Assembly (NCBI GenBank): GCA_034678485.1
Contig: JAXDBU010000113.1
Coordinates: 1 to 64,000, forward strand
Source of the DNA: PLanc-01 sp034678485
GTDB taxonomy: Bacteria > Planctomycetota > Phycisphaerae > Sedimentisphaerales > Anaerobacaceae
Direction: 5' to 3'
DNA length: 64,000 bases
Part shown: positions 16,756 to 25,114 of the stretch, in pieces
How the letters are laid out: each line of letters starts with the position of its first letter
How positions within the stretch are numbered: position 1 is the first letter of the stretch
The notes under the pieces: generated by a model
The model's input: the letters and a program-made list of their open reading frames with translations, nothing else
Databases searched by the model: none
Told to the model about the DNA's origin: nothing
Position numbers and translations under genes: made by a program

Positions 16756-17451
16756 TCAACGCTGTGGAACGTACGGGATCGGGTCCTGAAGACCCGCCTC
16801 CGCAAACCCCTTGAGCCGGAGGCGGCACGAATCGCATCGGCCGCAGCTTCGACCGTGCGGGTCGGGGTCGTAGCAACTGTGCGTCAGCGAGTAGTCCACG
16901 CCCAGTTGTGTCCCGGTCTGGATGATCTCGGCCTTGGTCATGTGAATGATCGGCGCATGAATCCGGTATCGTCCCTTGCCCTGCACCGCGGCGGCAGTCG
17001 CCAGATTGGCCATCGCCTCAAACGCCGCGATGAACTCGGCCCGACAGTCGGGGTAGCCGCTGTAATCGGTCGAATTGACCCCGAGAAAGATGTCGAAGGC
17101 CCCAAGCACTTCCGCCCAGGCCAGCGCGTAGCTCAGAAAGACGGTGTTCCGGGCCGGCACGTAGGTGAGCGGGATCTCGGCGCCGTCGCCCAAGTCGGGT
17201 CGGTCCTTGGGCACGTCCATCCGCGAATCGGTAAGGGCCGAGCCGCCGAGGGCTCCCAGGTCGATATCGATCACCCGATGCTCCGTTGCGCCTGATGACT
17301 GGGCGACCCGCCGGGCTGCATCGATCTCCCGACTGTGGCGCTGGCCATAGCGAAAGCTCAACGCATGGCAGGCGAAGCCTTCCCTACGAGCTATAGCCAG
17401 CGTCGTCGCCGAATCCAACCCACCGCTCAACAGCACGATGGCTCGAGCCAT
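16756..17451 (-). CDS. queC: 7-cyano-7-deazaguanine synthase
   Basis: A 231-residue product that makes preQ0 from 7-carboxy-7-deazaguanine with ATP and ammonia. The P-loop pyrophosphatase motif LLSGGLDSATTL is at residues 6-17. VPARNTVFLSYALAWAE and GVNSTDYSGYPDCR are diagnostic, and a C-terminal zinc site has four Cys (HSCYDP, SCGRCDSC). ATG 17451 is chosen because it places the P-loop at the usual distance from the N-terminus; the frame extends upstream without homology. It lies divergent from plsY, sharing a 275-bp region. Confidence 0.95.
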   Translation of the reverse strand: MARAIVLLSGGLDSATTLAIARREGFACHALSFRYGQRHSREIDAARRVAQSSGATEHRVIDIDLGALGGSALTDSRMDVPKDRPDLGDGAEIPLTYVPARNTVFLSYALAWAEVLGAFDIFLGVNSTDYSGYPDCRAEFIAAFEAMANLATAAAVQGKGRYRIHAPIIHMTKAEIIQTGTQLGVDYSLTHSCYDPDPHGRSCGRCDSCRLRLKGFAEAGLQDPIPYVPQR

Positions 17452-17621
17452 ACTTGCGACTATCCTTGACCAAGGACCACAATGAACCGCCGGACTCAAG
17501 ACCCCGGGCCCGTCCCATGCTACCGCAGGCAGCCAGACCTGTCGATCCATTTTGCCGGCGCCGGGTCTCTGAACTCGTCCGAATTGCGAGGTGTTTCGAT
17601 TCTGTGCGATGAGGGTGGCCC

Positions 17622-17650
17622 TTGTTTGCGGCGCCGCCCGCGAATAGAAT
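17622..17650 (+). promoter_or_regulatory. Promoter of plsY
   Basis: TTGTTT (17622-17627), 17-nt spacer, TAGAAT (17645-17650), 76 bp before the ATG. Confidence 0.5.
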
Positions 17651-17726
17651 CGAGCGACCAGCGTTGGGTCTGGTGTCCGCAGAGGACGCCGGACGTCCTG
17701 CTGACAGATTGGGATGGCAGGCAAAT

Positions 17727-18380
17727 ATGCTCAGACTATTCGTTCCCGCTATCGTCGTCGCGTACGTCATGGGCTCGATCCCGTTCGCCCAGATCATCGC
17801 CAAGCTGCACGGCAAAGACCTTCGGACGATCGGCTCCGGGAACATCGGCGCCACGAACCTGGCCCGGGCTGTGGGACGCACGTGGGGCTACATCTGCTTC
17901 GCCCTGGACGTGCTGAAGGGCTGCCTCCCGGTCGTGGTCGTCCGAGCCATCGCGGGCACACTGGACAGCCCTGCCTTGCTGGCGTTGTGGCTCGCGGTGG
18001 GCGTTGCGGCCATCCTGGGACACGTCTTTCCCGTCTTCCTGGGATTCAAAGGCGGCAAAGGGGTCGCCACCAGTTTCGGCGTCACCCTCGGACTCTGGCC
18101 GTACTTCACGATTTGCGGGCTGGTCGCTCTGGCCGTCTGGGTGGGCGTTGTGCTGGTCTGGCGATACGTCTCCCTGGCCTCGATCTGTGCGTCGGCGAGC
18201 TTCCCCCTGGCCCTGCTCGCGGGCATCCTGATCCATCCGGACTGGGATTTCTGGCGCCTGTGGCCGCTGGTGATCGCCGCGATTGTCATCCCCGCGTTCG
18301 TGATCTTCCGCCACCGCGCCAATGTCCGCAGGCTCCTGGACGGAACGGAAGGCAGAATCCGCGAGAAGCGTTCCGGATAA
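17727..18380 (+). CDS. plsY: Acyl-phosphate:glycerol-3-phosphate acyltransferase
   Basis: A 217-residue integral membrane enzyme that acylates sn-glycerol 3-phosphate with acyl-phosphate, the first step of phospholipid synthesis. The three conserved motifs are present: GSIPFAQIIAKL plus GSGNIGATNLAR, GFKGGKGVATSFG, and the later hydrophobic segment with RHRANVRRLL. Five or so membrane helices are visible. ATG 17727 gives the normal family length; the longer open frame upstream is not conserved. Followed by an exported repeat protein 241 bp downstream with its own RBS. Confidence 0.95.
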   Translation: MLRLFVPAIVVAYVMGSIPFAQIIAKLHGKDLRTIGSGNIGATNLARAVGRTWGYICFALDVLKGCLPVVVVRAIAGTLDSPALLALWLAVGVAAILGHVFPVFLGFKGGKGVATSFGVTLGLWPYFTICGLVALAVWVGVVLVWRYVSLASICASASFPLALLAGILIHPDWDFWRLWPLVIAAIVIPAFVIFRHRANVRRLLDGTEGRIREKRSG

Positions 18381-18621
18381 TACACAGGATCGTCCCCAGC
18401 AAACTCCGCTGCCCGACGAGACGTGCCGATGTGTCCCTATTCACTGGGAGAATTACACGGGAGATTCTTGTATCTGCACAGCCCGGGACTGTGATAGAAT
18501 CCATCCCGACGGCATCGAGGGACAGAGTATCGGTGGGCTGCCCGCAGGAAAGGTCAACTGTGCCGGGGGCCAGTGTGGATGCCGCCAGCGGTCAACGGGC
18601 ATCGTTTTGAGAGGACATGTC

Positions 18622-19902
18622 ATGAATCGTGCGACACACCACACCAATGCGGCATGGCGTCTGGCTTCGACTTTGGGCCTGTTCCTTGCACTCGGGGCAT
18701 CTCAGGCATTCGCTGCCGAGGACATCCTCGGGGACTGGGACATGACGATGGATTTCGGGGGCCGGCCCAGCTTCGCCACGTTGTCCATCGCCAAGCAGGC
18801 GGACGGAACGCTCACCGGCAAATGGGGCAGGGACGACCTGTCCAGTGTCAAATTCGACGGACAGAGGCTGACGTTCACGCGCACGGTACGCTGGGGAGAG
18901 GGCGAATTCACACTGGACTACGCCGGGATCCTGAAGGACGGCAAGCTGACAGGCACGTTGTCGAGCGACCAGGGCGAATTCGGCACCAACGGCGTCCGGA
19001 TCAAGCCGAAGCCGCCGGTCGTCGGCATCTGGGACCTGGCCTACAAGCTGGGAGATCGCGATGTCACCGCCAAGCTGACCGTGTCGGAAAAGGCGGACGG
19101 ATCGCTCGACGCCAAATGGGCCGGCGTGATCGGCGAGAGCACGATCTCCAACGTCAAGCTCCAGGACGGCAAGCTCACGTTCGACCGCGCGGTCAAGTTC
19201 AACGACCGCGAGTTCAAGATGGCTTTCGAAGGCACGGCCCAGGGCGACCAACTGACCGGCGCGTCCAAGAGCGATATGGGCGAGATTGCAGTGGCCGGGA
19301 CCCGCTTCGGCGCCGCCCTCATCGGCAAATGGGAGACGACCACCAACACGGATCAGGGACCAATGCCCTCGATGCTGACGATCTACCCCGACCTGACCGC
19401 CAGACAGGAGTTCTTCGGCGGGGAGATGCCCGTCAAGGATCTCAAGCTCGACGGCGATCAAGTGACCTACGCCTTGGAGCTGGGCTTCGGCGACCAAACG
19501 TTCCGGATCGACTACAAGGTCAAGCTGCAGGGCAACACGTTCGCGGGCCAGACCAACTCGGACCGGGGCACGTACGAGTTCACAGGCAAGAAGGTGACTG
19601 CCCCGGCGGGCGTGGGACTCGTCGGCAAGTGGGAATTCACGCGGGAGACCCGGCAGGGCGCGCGGACGAACACGCTGACCGTGAAACCGGATATGACCGC
19701 CACGTACTCGATGCGGGACAACGAGGTGCCCGTCACGGACTTGAAGGTGGACGGCGATCAAGTGAGCTTCAAGGTGACCATGACGTTCAACGACCAGCAG
19801 TTCACGACGGAGTTTAAGGGCAAGCTGGAGGCAGATACGCTCAAGGGGGAAATGACAAGCCCCAGGGGCACGCGAGAAGCTGTGGGTAAGAAGGTGCAGT
19901 AA
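18622..19902 (+). CDS. Exported protein of four tandem ~95-residue beta repeats
   Basis: A 426-residue product with a clear signal peptide (to about residue 34, SQAFAAEDI). Four units follow, each opening with a G(D/I/K)W(D/E) motif (GDWDMTMDF, GIWDLAYKL, GKWETTTNT, GKWEFTRET). Each continues through TLSIAKQADGTLTGKW-like strands and closes with a G.fTG-type strand. The pattern resembles lipocalin-like or calycin-like small barrels, found in many planctomycete exported proteins, but I cannot name the family. RBS GAGAGGA. ATG 18622 is chosen over upstream in-frame codons because of the signal peptide. Binding of a small ligand is a guess from the fold. Confidence 0.75.
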   Translation: MNRATHHTNAAWRLASTLGLFLALGASQAFAAEDILGDWDMTMDFGGRPSFATLSIAKQADGTLTGKWGRDDLSSVKFDGQRLTFTRTVRWGEGEFTLDYAGILKDGKLTGTLSSDQGEFGTNGVRIKPKPPVVGIWDLAYKLGDRDVTAKLTVSEKADGSLDAKWAGVIGESTISNVKLQDGKLTFDRAVKFNDREFKMAFEGTAQGDQLTGASKSDMGEIAVAGTRFGAALIGKWETTTNTDQGPMPSMLTIYPDLTARQEFFGGEMPVKDLKLDGDQVTYALELGFGDQTFRIDYKVKLQGNTFAGQTNSDRGTYEFTGKKVTAPAGVGLVGKWEFTRETRQGARTNTLTVKPDMTATYSMRDNEVPVTDLKVDGDQVSFKVTMTFNDQQFTTEFKGKLEADTLKGEMTSPRGTREAVGKKVQ

Positions 19903-20105
19903 GCGTCTTGAATTGACCATTTACGATTTGCTATTGACGATTTGAAGACGGCCGGCGTCGTGTCTATTTCCGGATAGGCATGGCGCCGGCCGGCTGGACA
20001 TAGGGAAAGAAGCCGGATCGCAGAATGCCGGGCCAGATCACAAGATGCTTCTGGCAAACCACATGCACAGCACCCCACGCCTCTTAGGGCGAGGAAGACC
20101 GGGCC
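19903..20105. other. Intergenic region with a TTTACGATTTG repeat and a GC hairpin
   Basis: ATTTACGATTTGCTATTGACGATTT (start near 19919) is an internally repeated AT-rich tract. GCCGGCG near 19952 and CGCCGGC near 19985 form inverted arms and could terminate the converging transcripts. No gene is seen. Confidence 0.4.
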
Positions 20106-20450
20106 TCATGCACCAGACAGCGGAACGAGGCACAGGAACCGCAGGGCGGAGCTGCCGGTGTTCTTGAAGCAGTGCTCGCTGTTGCCGGGGACGAAGACCA
20201 CATCTTCGCGTGCGATCGGGTGGCTCTTGCCCTCGTGAACGAACGTGCCCAAGCCCTCGACGATGAAGACCTCGTGCTCGTGCGGGTGACGGTGCAGGGG
20301 AGTGTTGCCGCCGGGCTCGATCTCGAACATCCGCATGGCGAACGTCGGGGCGCCGTCGTCCTTCGAGATCAGCACGCGGATGCCGACCCCCTCGGCCCCT
20401 TCGACGTTCACCGGCTTCTTCGTAATGCTGGCGCTCTTGGCGACCTTCAT
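20106..20450 (-). CDS. Single-domain cupin protein
   Basis: A 114-residue product. Cupin motif 1 is intact (GGNTPLHRHPHEHEVFIVEG, metal ligands His, His, Glu), as is motif 2 (VFVPGNSEHCFKN, the final His). This is the size of stand-alone mononuclear metal cupins, which bind or convert small molecules such as sugars and phenolics. No substrate can be named. It lies 24 bp downstream of gatB on the same strand and may be the last gene of that operon. Confidence 0.85.
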   Translation of the reverse strand: MKVAKSASITKKPVNVEGAEGVGIRVLISKDDGAPTFAMRMFEIEPGGNTPLHRHPHEHEVFIVEGLGTFVHEGKSHPIAREDVVFVPGNSEHCFKNTGSSALRFLCLVPLSGA

Positions 20451-20474
20451 GGTGTCCCCTTTCCATCCTGTGTC

Positions 20475-21941
20475 TCAGACGCCGAGCTTCTTGCTCATCA
20501 GCTCCGAGACGATCTTGGGATTGGCCTGACCCCTGGTCTTCTGCATCACCTGGCCCATGAGGTACCCACGGGCCTTCTGGCTCTTTTTGCCGCCGGCGGT
20601 GACCTCCGCAACGGCCGCCGCGTTCTCCGCGAGGACCTGGTCCAGGACCCGTTCCAACTCGCCCGCGTCGCTCTTCTGGATCAGGTTCAGCTCCTGCGCG
20701 AGGAGGTCCGGTTTCTTGCCGGTCTCGACCATGGCCGAGAGGATCGTGTTGCCCGCCGAGGCGCTGACTGCGCCGGCGTCGATCATCTTCGCCAGATCGG
20801 CCACGCCCGCCGGCTCCAGGCCCAGGCCCGCCAGATCGCGACCCCGCTCGTTCGCCAGCTTGAGACCCACCTGGGTCAGCAGGTTGCACACCCGCTTGGA
20901 CGCGGCGCCCGCTCGCACCGCCTGCTCGAAGAAATCGGCTGTCGAGCGGTCGGCGGTCAGGACGCCTGCATCGTAGTCGCTCAGCCCGTACTCTTGAACA
21001 TACCGGACCTGTCGTTGCACCGGCAGCTCGCAGAGCCGAGAACGGATCTGGGTCAGCCACTCGGCCGAAGGCATCACCGGGACCAGGTCGGGGTCGGGAA
21101 AGTACCGATAGTCGTGCGCCTCTTCCTTCTCCCGCTGGAGGACCGTAACCTGGTTCACATCGTCCCAGCCCCGGGTGGACTTGTTGCCCATCTGCATGGT
21201 CGCACCGGTCTCGATGAACGCATCGAGCTGCCGCTCGGCTTCATAGGCGACGCTGCGCTCCAGCGCGCGGAAGCTATTGAGGTTCTTGACCTCGGCAATG
21301 GGCGTCTTGAACTGCTGTCCGGCCCGCTCGATGACCAGATTCACATTGGGCTCGAACCGCATGTGGCCCTTCTGCATGTCGGCTTCGGAGACGCCGAGAT
21401 ATCGCACGATCCGCTGCAATTCGACCGCCAGCGCCCGCACCTGGTCGGCGCTGTTCATGTCGGGTTCGGTGACGATTTCCAGCAGCGGCGTGCCCGCGCG
21501 GTTGAGGTCCACCTGCGAGTGATATCCGGCGGTGTGGAGGTTCTTGCCGGCATCCTCCTCCAGGTGCGCCCGTCGGATGCGGATTCGCCTGGTCTGGCCG
21601 TCGTCGAGCGGGATCTCGATGTACCCGTTGCTGCCCAGAGGTAGATCGTACTGGCTGATCTGGTAGTTCTTCGGCAGGTCGGGATAGTAGTAGCTCTTGC
21701 GGTCCCACTTCGTGAAGGGCGCGATCTCGCAGTTCAACGCCATCGCGGTCAGGATCGCGTACTCGACCGCCTGCCCGTTCATCACGGGCAGCGCCCCAGG
21801 CAACCCCAGGCACACCGGGCATACCCGGCTGTTGGCCTCCTCCCCGAAACGCAGGGCACAGCCGCAGAACATCTTCGTCCGCGTGTTGAGCTGCACGTGG
21901 ATCTCCAGGCCGACAATGATCTTGTACGTCAGGTCGCTCAT
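20475..21941 (-). CDS. gatB: Asp-tRNA(Asn)/Glu-tRNA(Gln) amidotransferase subunit B
   Basis: A 488-residue product. GatB activates the misacylated tRNA's carboxylate and binds the tRNA. Seen: the N-terminal VGLEIHVQLNTRTKMFCGC, the zinc-site cysteines (CGC, CPVCLG), RAHLEEDAGKN, and a C-terminal GatB/YqeY domain (YLMGQVMQKTRGQANP). The ATG at 21941 overlaps the gatA stop as ATGA, implying translational coupling. Much longer open frames in this stretch are shadows. Confidence 0.96.
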   Translation of the reverse strand: MSDLTYKIIVGLEIHVQLNTRTKMFCGCALRFGEEANSRVCPVCLGLPGALPVMNGQAVEYAILTAMALNCEIAPFTKWDRKSYYYPDLPKNYQISQYDLPLGSNGYIEIPLDDGQTRRIRIRRAHLEEDAGKNLHTAGYHSQVDLNRAGTPLLEIVTEPDMNSADQVRALAVELQRIVRYLGVSEADMQKGHMRFEPNVNLVIERAGQQFKTPIAEVKNLNSFRALERSVAYEAERQLDAFIETGATMQMGNKSTRGWDDVNQVTVLQREKEEAHDYRYFPDPDLVPVMPSAEWLTQIRSRLCELPVQRQVRYVQEYGLSDYDAGVLTADRSTADFFEQAVRAGAASKRVCNLLTQVGLKLANERGRDLAGLGLEPAGVADLAKMIDAGAVSASAGNTILSAMVETGKKPDLLAQELNLIQKSDAGELERVLDQVLAENAAAVAEVTAGGKKSQKARGYLMGQVMQKTRGQANPKIVSELMSKKLGV

Positions 21942-23422
21942 GCCGTGATCCGCTCGATAGCCGCAGGTCTCTTCGTGTGCCAATCCGTCCGCGACTCGTG
22001 CATCCTCGCGATTCGCAGCAGCTTGGCTTCGCTGAAGGCCGGCCCGATGACTTGCAGACCGATGGGCAGGCCCGATTCGTCGAAGCCGCACGGGACGCTG
22101 ATCCCGGGAACACCCGCCAGGTTGACCGCAATCGTGTAGATGTCCGACAGGTACATCTTCAGCGGATCGTCCACCTTCTCGCCAACACGGAACGCGGTCG
22201 TCGGCGCCACCGGCATGCAAATGGCGTCGCATTGCTCGAACGCCCGGACGAAATCGCCGCGGATGAGGTTGCGGACCTTCAGAGCCTTGAGGTAATAGGC
22301 GTCGTAGTATCCGCTCGAAAGCGCATAGGTTCCGAGCATGATCCGGCGTTTGACCTCTTTGCCGAAAGCCTCCTCGCGTGACTTCGAGTAGACTTCGACG
22401 TAGTCCGCGGGGTTTGGCGTGCGGTAGCCGTAGTGGACGCCGTCGTAGCGGGCCAGATTGCTCGATGCCTCCGCGGTCGCGATGACGTAATACGCTGCAA
22501 TGGCATAGTCCAGGTGCGGCATGGCCACCTCGACGATTTGCGCCCCCGCGCCGCGGTAGCCGGAAACAGCCCGATCGATCGCTTGGCGGACCGCTGGGTC
22601 CGCACCGGCGTTGAAACTCGACGCCACGCCGATCCGAAGCCCTTCGACGGGTTGGTTCAGATTCGCCAGGTAACCATCGACCGGGGCGACGTCCTCGCTG
22701 ACGCTGGTGCTGTCGGCCGGGTCGTGACCCGCAATCACTTCCAGCATCAGTGCCGCGTCCGCAACGGTTCGCCCAAAGGGTCCGATCTGATCGAGACTGG
22801 AGCCATAGGCGACCAGACCATAGCGAGAGACTCGTCCGTAGGTGGGTTTGAGTCCGACGACGCCGCAGAAACTCGCAGGCTGGCGAATCGAGCCGCCGGT
22901 GTCGGAGCCCAAGGCCGCGAAGCACACCCGGGCCGCCACCGCGGCTGCCGAACCGCCGCTGCTGCCGCCCGGGACTCGCGAGGTGTCCCAGGGATTCACC
23001 GTTCTCTTGAGGCCCGAGTTCTCCGTGCTGGAACCCATGGCGAACTCGTCCATGTTGGTCTTGCCGACGATGACGGCGTCGGCCGCGAGCAGTCTGCGGA
23101 CCGCCGTCGCGTCGTATGGCGAGTGGAAGTTCTCCAGGATTCGCGACCCGCAGGTCGTCGCGCCAAAGCTCGTGCACATCACATCCTTGACCGCGACAGG
23201 CACGCCCGCCAGCGGTCCCACCCGTTGGCCGGCGGCAATCCGCCGATCCACCGCCTCGGCCGCCTCGATCGCCCTGTCGCGGAAGACCGAAAGATACGCG
23301 CCAACCGTCGGATCGACTCGTTCGATCCGGTCCAGGACCGCGCGCGTCGCCTCGACGCTGCCGATCCGTCCGGCGGCGATCCGGTCCCGCAGTTCTATCG
23401 CTGTCAGATCGTGCACCGACAT
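21938..23422 (-). CDS. gatA: Asp-tRNA(Asn)/Glu-tRNA(Gln) amidotransferase subunit A
   Basis: A 494-residue amidase-signature enzyme that releases ammonia from glutamine. The Ser-cisSer-Lys core is present: Lys in PVAVKDVM, and VPGGSSGGSAAAVAAR carrying the two catalytic serines, followed by GSDTGGSIRQPASFCG. ATG 23422 gives the normal N-terminus. It starts 9 bp after an esterase gene that is placed, unusually, between gatC and gatA. Confidence 0.96.
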   Translation of the reverse strand: MSVHDLTAIELRDRIAAGRIGSVEATRAVLDRIERVDPTVGAYLSVFRDRAIEAAEAVDRRIAAGQRVGPLAGVPVAVKDVMCTSFGATTCGSRILENFHSPYDATAVRRLLAADAVIVGKTNMDEFAMGSSTENSGLKRTVNPWDTSRVPGGSSGGSAAAVAARVCFAALGSDTGGSIRQPASFCGVVGLKPTYGRVSRYGLVAYGSSLDQIGPFGRTVADAALMLEVIAGHDPADSTSVSEDVAPVDGYLANLNQPVEGLRIGVASSFNAGADPAVRQAIDRAVSGYRGAGAQIVEVAMPHLDYAIAAYYVIATAEASSNLARYDGVHYGYRTPNPADYVEVYSKSREEAFGKEVKRRIMLGTYALSSGYYDAYYLKALKVRNLIRGDFVRAFEQCDAICMPVAPTTAFRVGEKVDDPLKMYLSDIYTIAVNLAGVPGISVPCGFDESGLPIGLQVIGPAFSEAKLLRIARMHESRTDWHTKRPAAIERITA

Positions 23423-23430
23423 ACCCTGGT

Positions 23431-24162
23431 CTACTTGCTTCTCTCCTCGGTCTTGTGATGGATCAGGAGCCACTCATAGAGCTTGGGATTGTTGTAGGTC
23501 TCGGTCCAGGAATCGTGCTGGGCCTCGGGGTAGACCGTCAACTGGGCGTTTCCGCCGGCCCGCTTGAGCGCGTTGACCATCTCCTCGGACTCCCGCACCG
23601 GGACCACGTTGTCCTTGGCGCCGTGGAAGGCCCAGACCGGGACGTTCTTGAGCCTCTCCGCGAGGAACCACTCTCCGCCGCCGCAGATCGGGACGACAGC
23701 CGCGAACCGCTCCGGGTATCGGCAACCCAGAGCCCAGGAACCGAATCCCCCCATGCTCAGGCCCGTCAGATAGACCCGGCTGGAGTCCACCGCGTATTTC
23801 GACTGGATCTCGTCCAGCAGCGCCGTCAGCGCGTCGAGCTGCTCCGTCCACCAGCTTCCCGACGGGCATTGCGGCGAGACCACGATGAAAGGCATCTCCT
23901 TGCCCTGCTCGATCAGCTTGGGCGGGCCGTGTACTTTGACCTTGTTGAGGTCATTGCCCCGCTCACCGGCCCCGTGTAGGAACAGGATCATGGGCCATTT
24001 CTGGTCCTTGTTCTCGCCGTAGCCTTTGGGCAGGTGCAGCAGGTAGCGGATCTCCACCGTCTTGGTGATCTCCTTGCGCAACTGCTGCTCGCTCTGCCCT
24101 GCCATACAATAGGTCCCCACAGAAGAAATCAACACAACACACGCCAGCTTGGAAATCCGCAT
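23431..24162 (-). CDS. Secreted alpha/beta-hydrolase (esterase, PHB-depolymerase-like)
   Basis: A 243-residue product with a signal peptide (MRISKLACVVLISSVGTYC...). The nucleophile elbow is LTGLSMGGFGSW (GLSMG). The oxyanion region is LFLHGAGERGND. The acid is probably the Asp in HGAKDNVVP and the base the His in EAQHDSW. This organisation matches dienelactone-hydrolase/ferulic-acid-esterase-like carbohydrate esterases of the planctomycete peptidase-S9 type. Strong RBS (AAGGAGATG). It sits inside the gat operon, 51 bp after gatC and 9 bp before gatA, so it must share the transcript although it acts outside the cytoplasm. Confidence 0.86.
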   Translation of the reverse strand: MRISKLACVVLISSVGTYCMAGQSEQQLRKEITKTVEIRYLLHLPKGYGENKDQKWPMILFLHGAGERGNDLNKVKVHGPPKLIEQGKEMPFIVVSPQCPSGSWWTEQLDALTALLDEIQSKYAVDSSRVYLTGLSMGGFGSWALGCRYPERFAAVVPICGGGEWFLAERLKNVPVWAFHGAKDNVVPVRESEEMVNALKRAGGNAQLTVYPEAQHDSWTETYNNPKLYEWLLIHHKTEERSK

Positions 24163-24212
24163 TGTCTCATCTCCTTCTGCCGCGCCACGGCGTCGCTGAA
24201 CTGAGGCCCCCT

Positions 24213-24518
24213 TCACGCAGAACTGTCTTCCAGGATCTTGGGGACCCGGAAGAAGGACCCGTCGCGGTCCGGTGCGTTGGCGAGGGTCTTCTCGGTCCCC
24301 AGAGATTCTCGCACCTCGTCGGCGCGAAGGATGCTGCGAATCGGCAGGCAGTGCGCCAGCGGTTCGACACCCGTGGTGTCCAGCTCGTTCATCTTCTCGA
24401 CGTAGCCGAGGATGGCGCCGAGCTGGCCGGTGAACTCCTCGATCTCTGCGTCGCTCAGCGCCAGTCTCGCCAGTTTGGCGACCTTTCGGACTTGCTCTGC
24501 ATCGATCCTCTGTCCCAT
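24213..24518 (-). CDS. gatC: Asp-tRNA(Asn)/Glu-tRNA(Gln) amidotransferase subunit C
   Basis: A 101-residue product, the small stabilising subunit of the GatCAB complex. The family pattern is seen in VRKVAKLARLALSDAEIEEF, AILGYVEKMNELDTTGVEPL and the conserved LRADEVRESL. ATG 24518 is chosen by family length; the frame reads on upstream into the structured repeat element. The position of that element, ending 18 bp before the start codon, may affect expression of the whole gat operon. Confidence 0.94.
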   Translation of the reverse strand: MGQRIDAEQVRKVAKLARLALSDAEIEEFTGQLGAILGYVEKMNELDTTGVEPLAHCLPIRSILRADEVRESLGTEKTLANAPDRDGSFFRVPKILEDSSA

Positions 24519-24535
24519 ATGCCTTGACCTGAGTT

Positions 24536-24702
24536 CTGCAAAATGGGAGATTAGGCATACTTTGAGAAGGAGAAATCTCTTTTCTTGATTTCTCCTTCTC
24601 AAGTTTCTTCCACAACACGCAGGCTGGATCGCACCAATTCTTCAAGGAAATCAAAGAATGAGATTTCCTTGAAGAATATATGCCTAATCTCCCGTTTTGC
24701 AG
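24536..24702. repeat. Structured 167-bp element, three-way-junction architecture
   Basis: Outer arms 24536-24559 and 24679-24702 are 24-bp inverted repeats with one mismatch. Inside are two hairpins with perfect 16-bp arms and 9-nt loops: 24562-24577 with 24587-24602, and 24637-24652 with 24662-24677. They are separated by a 34-nt unpaired stretch. It is AT-richer than its surroundings and lies between rpmB and gatC. It has the look of a MITE or REP-like mobile element. Confidence 0.8.
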
Positions 24703-24710
24703 GACTCCTA

Positions 24711-24745
24711 AAGAAAAAGCGAGGCACCACTGCGCCCCGCTGGGA
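24711..24745 (-). terminator. Rho-independent terminator of rpmB
   Basis: On the minus strand GGGGC pairs with GCCTC, with one G-T pair, around GCAGTGGT, and is followed by TTTTTCTTT. Confidence 0.6.
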
Positions 24746-24776
24746 AAGAACGACTGTTTCAACCCTTCTGTGCCGC

Positions 24777-25040
24777 TCAGCCCGTCTGCTTCGCGGGTTT
24801 GTAGTCGCGTTTCAGCGGCTTCTGGATCAGGCCCATGCGAATGGCCTTGGCGGATACTCGAATCCGGCATACCCGACCATCAACGACAGCACGCACTTTC
24901 TGAATGTTCGGCTTGAACTTCCGCCGGCTCATGCCGGTGACCTTCTTACCGACGCCGCCCAGACGCTTGGCCTTGCCGCGTCGGGTGATGCTGTTCCCGA
25001 AGACCACCTTCTTGCCCGTATAAGGACACTCTCTCGACAT
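24777..25040 (-). CDS. rpmB: 50S ribosomal protein L28
   Basis: An 87-residue product with the L28 N-terminus MSRECPYTGKKVVFGNSIT and the conserved RRKFKPNIQKV block. Usual length for the family. ATG 25040 is preceded by GGAG at 8-nt spacing; the longer frame (start 25067) lacks homology. Cysteine near the N-terminus agrees with a zinc-type or partly degenerate L28. Monocistronic between a terminator and the repeat region. Confidence 0.95.
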   Translation of the reverse strand: MSRECPYTGKKVVFGNSITRRGKAKRLGGVGKKVTGMSRRKFKPNIQKVRAVVDGRVCRIRVSAKAIRMGLIQKPLKRDYKPAKQTG

Positions 25041-25114
25041 AAGACAACTCCTGCACCGTTTCTGCAACGAACCGTTGCCAAGACCCTGCTACAGTAGAAT
25101 CTGCCGGCCCCCAG

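Noticed and set aside
18455..18500. Promoter TTGTAT...TAGAAT before the four-repeat exported protein
   Set aside because: The spacing is 21 nt, too long for a sigma-70 promoter, and no better pair was found nearby.
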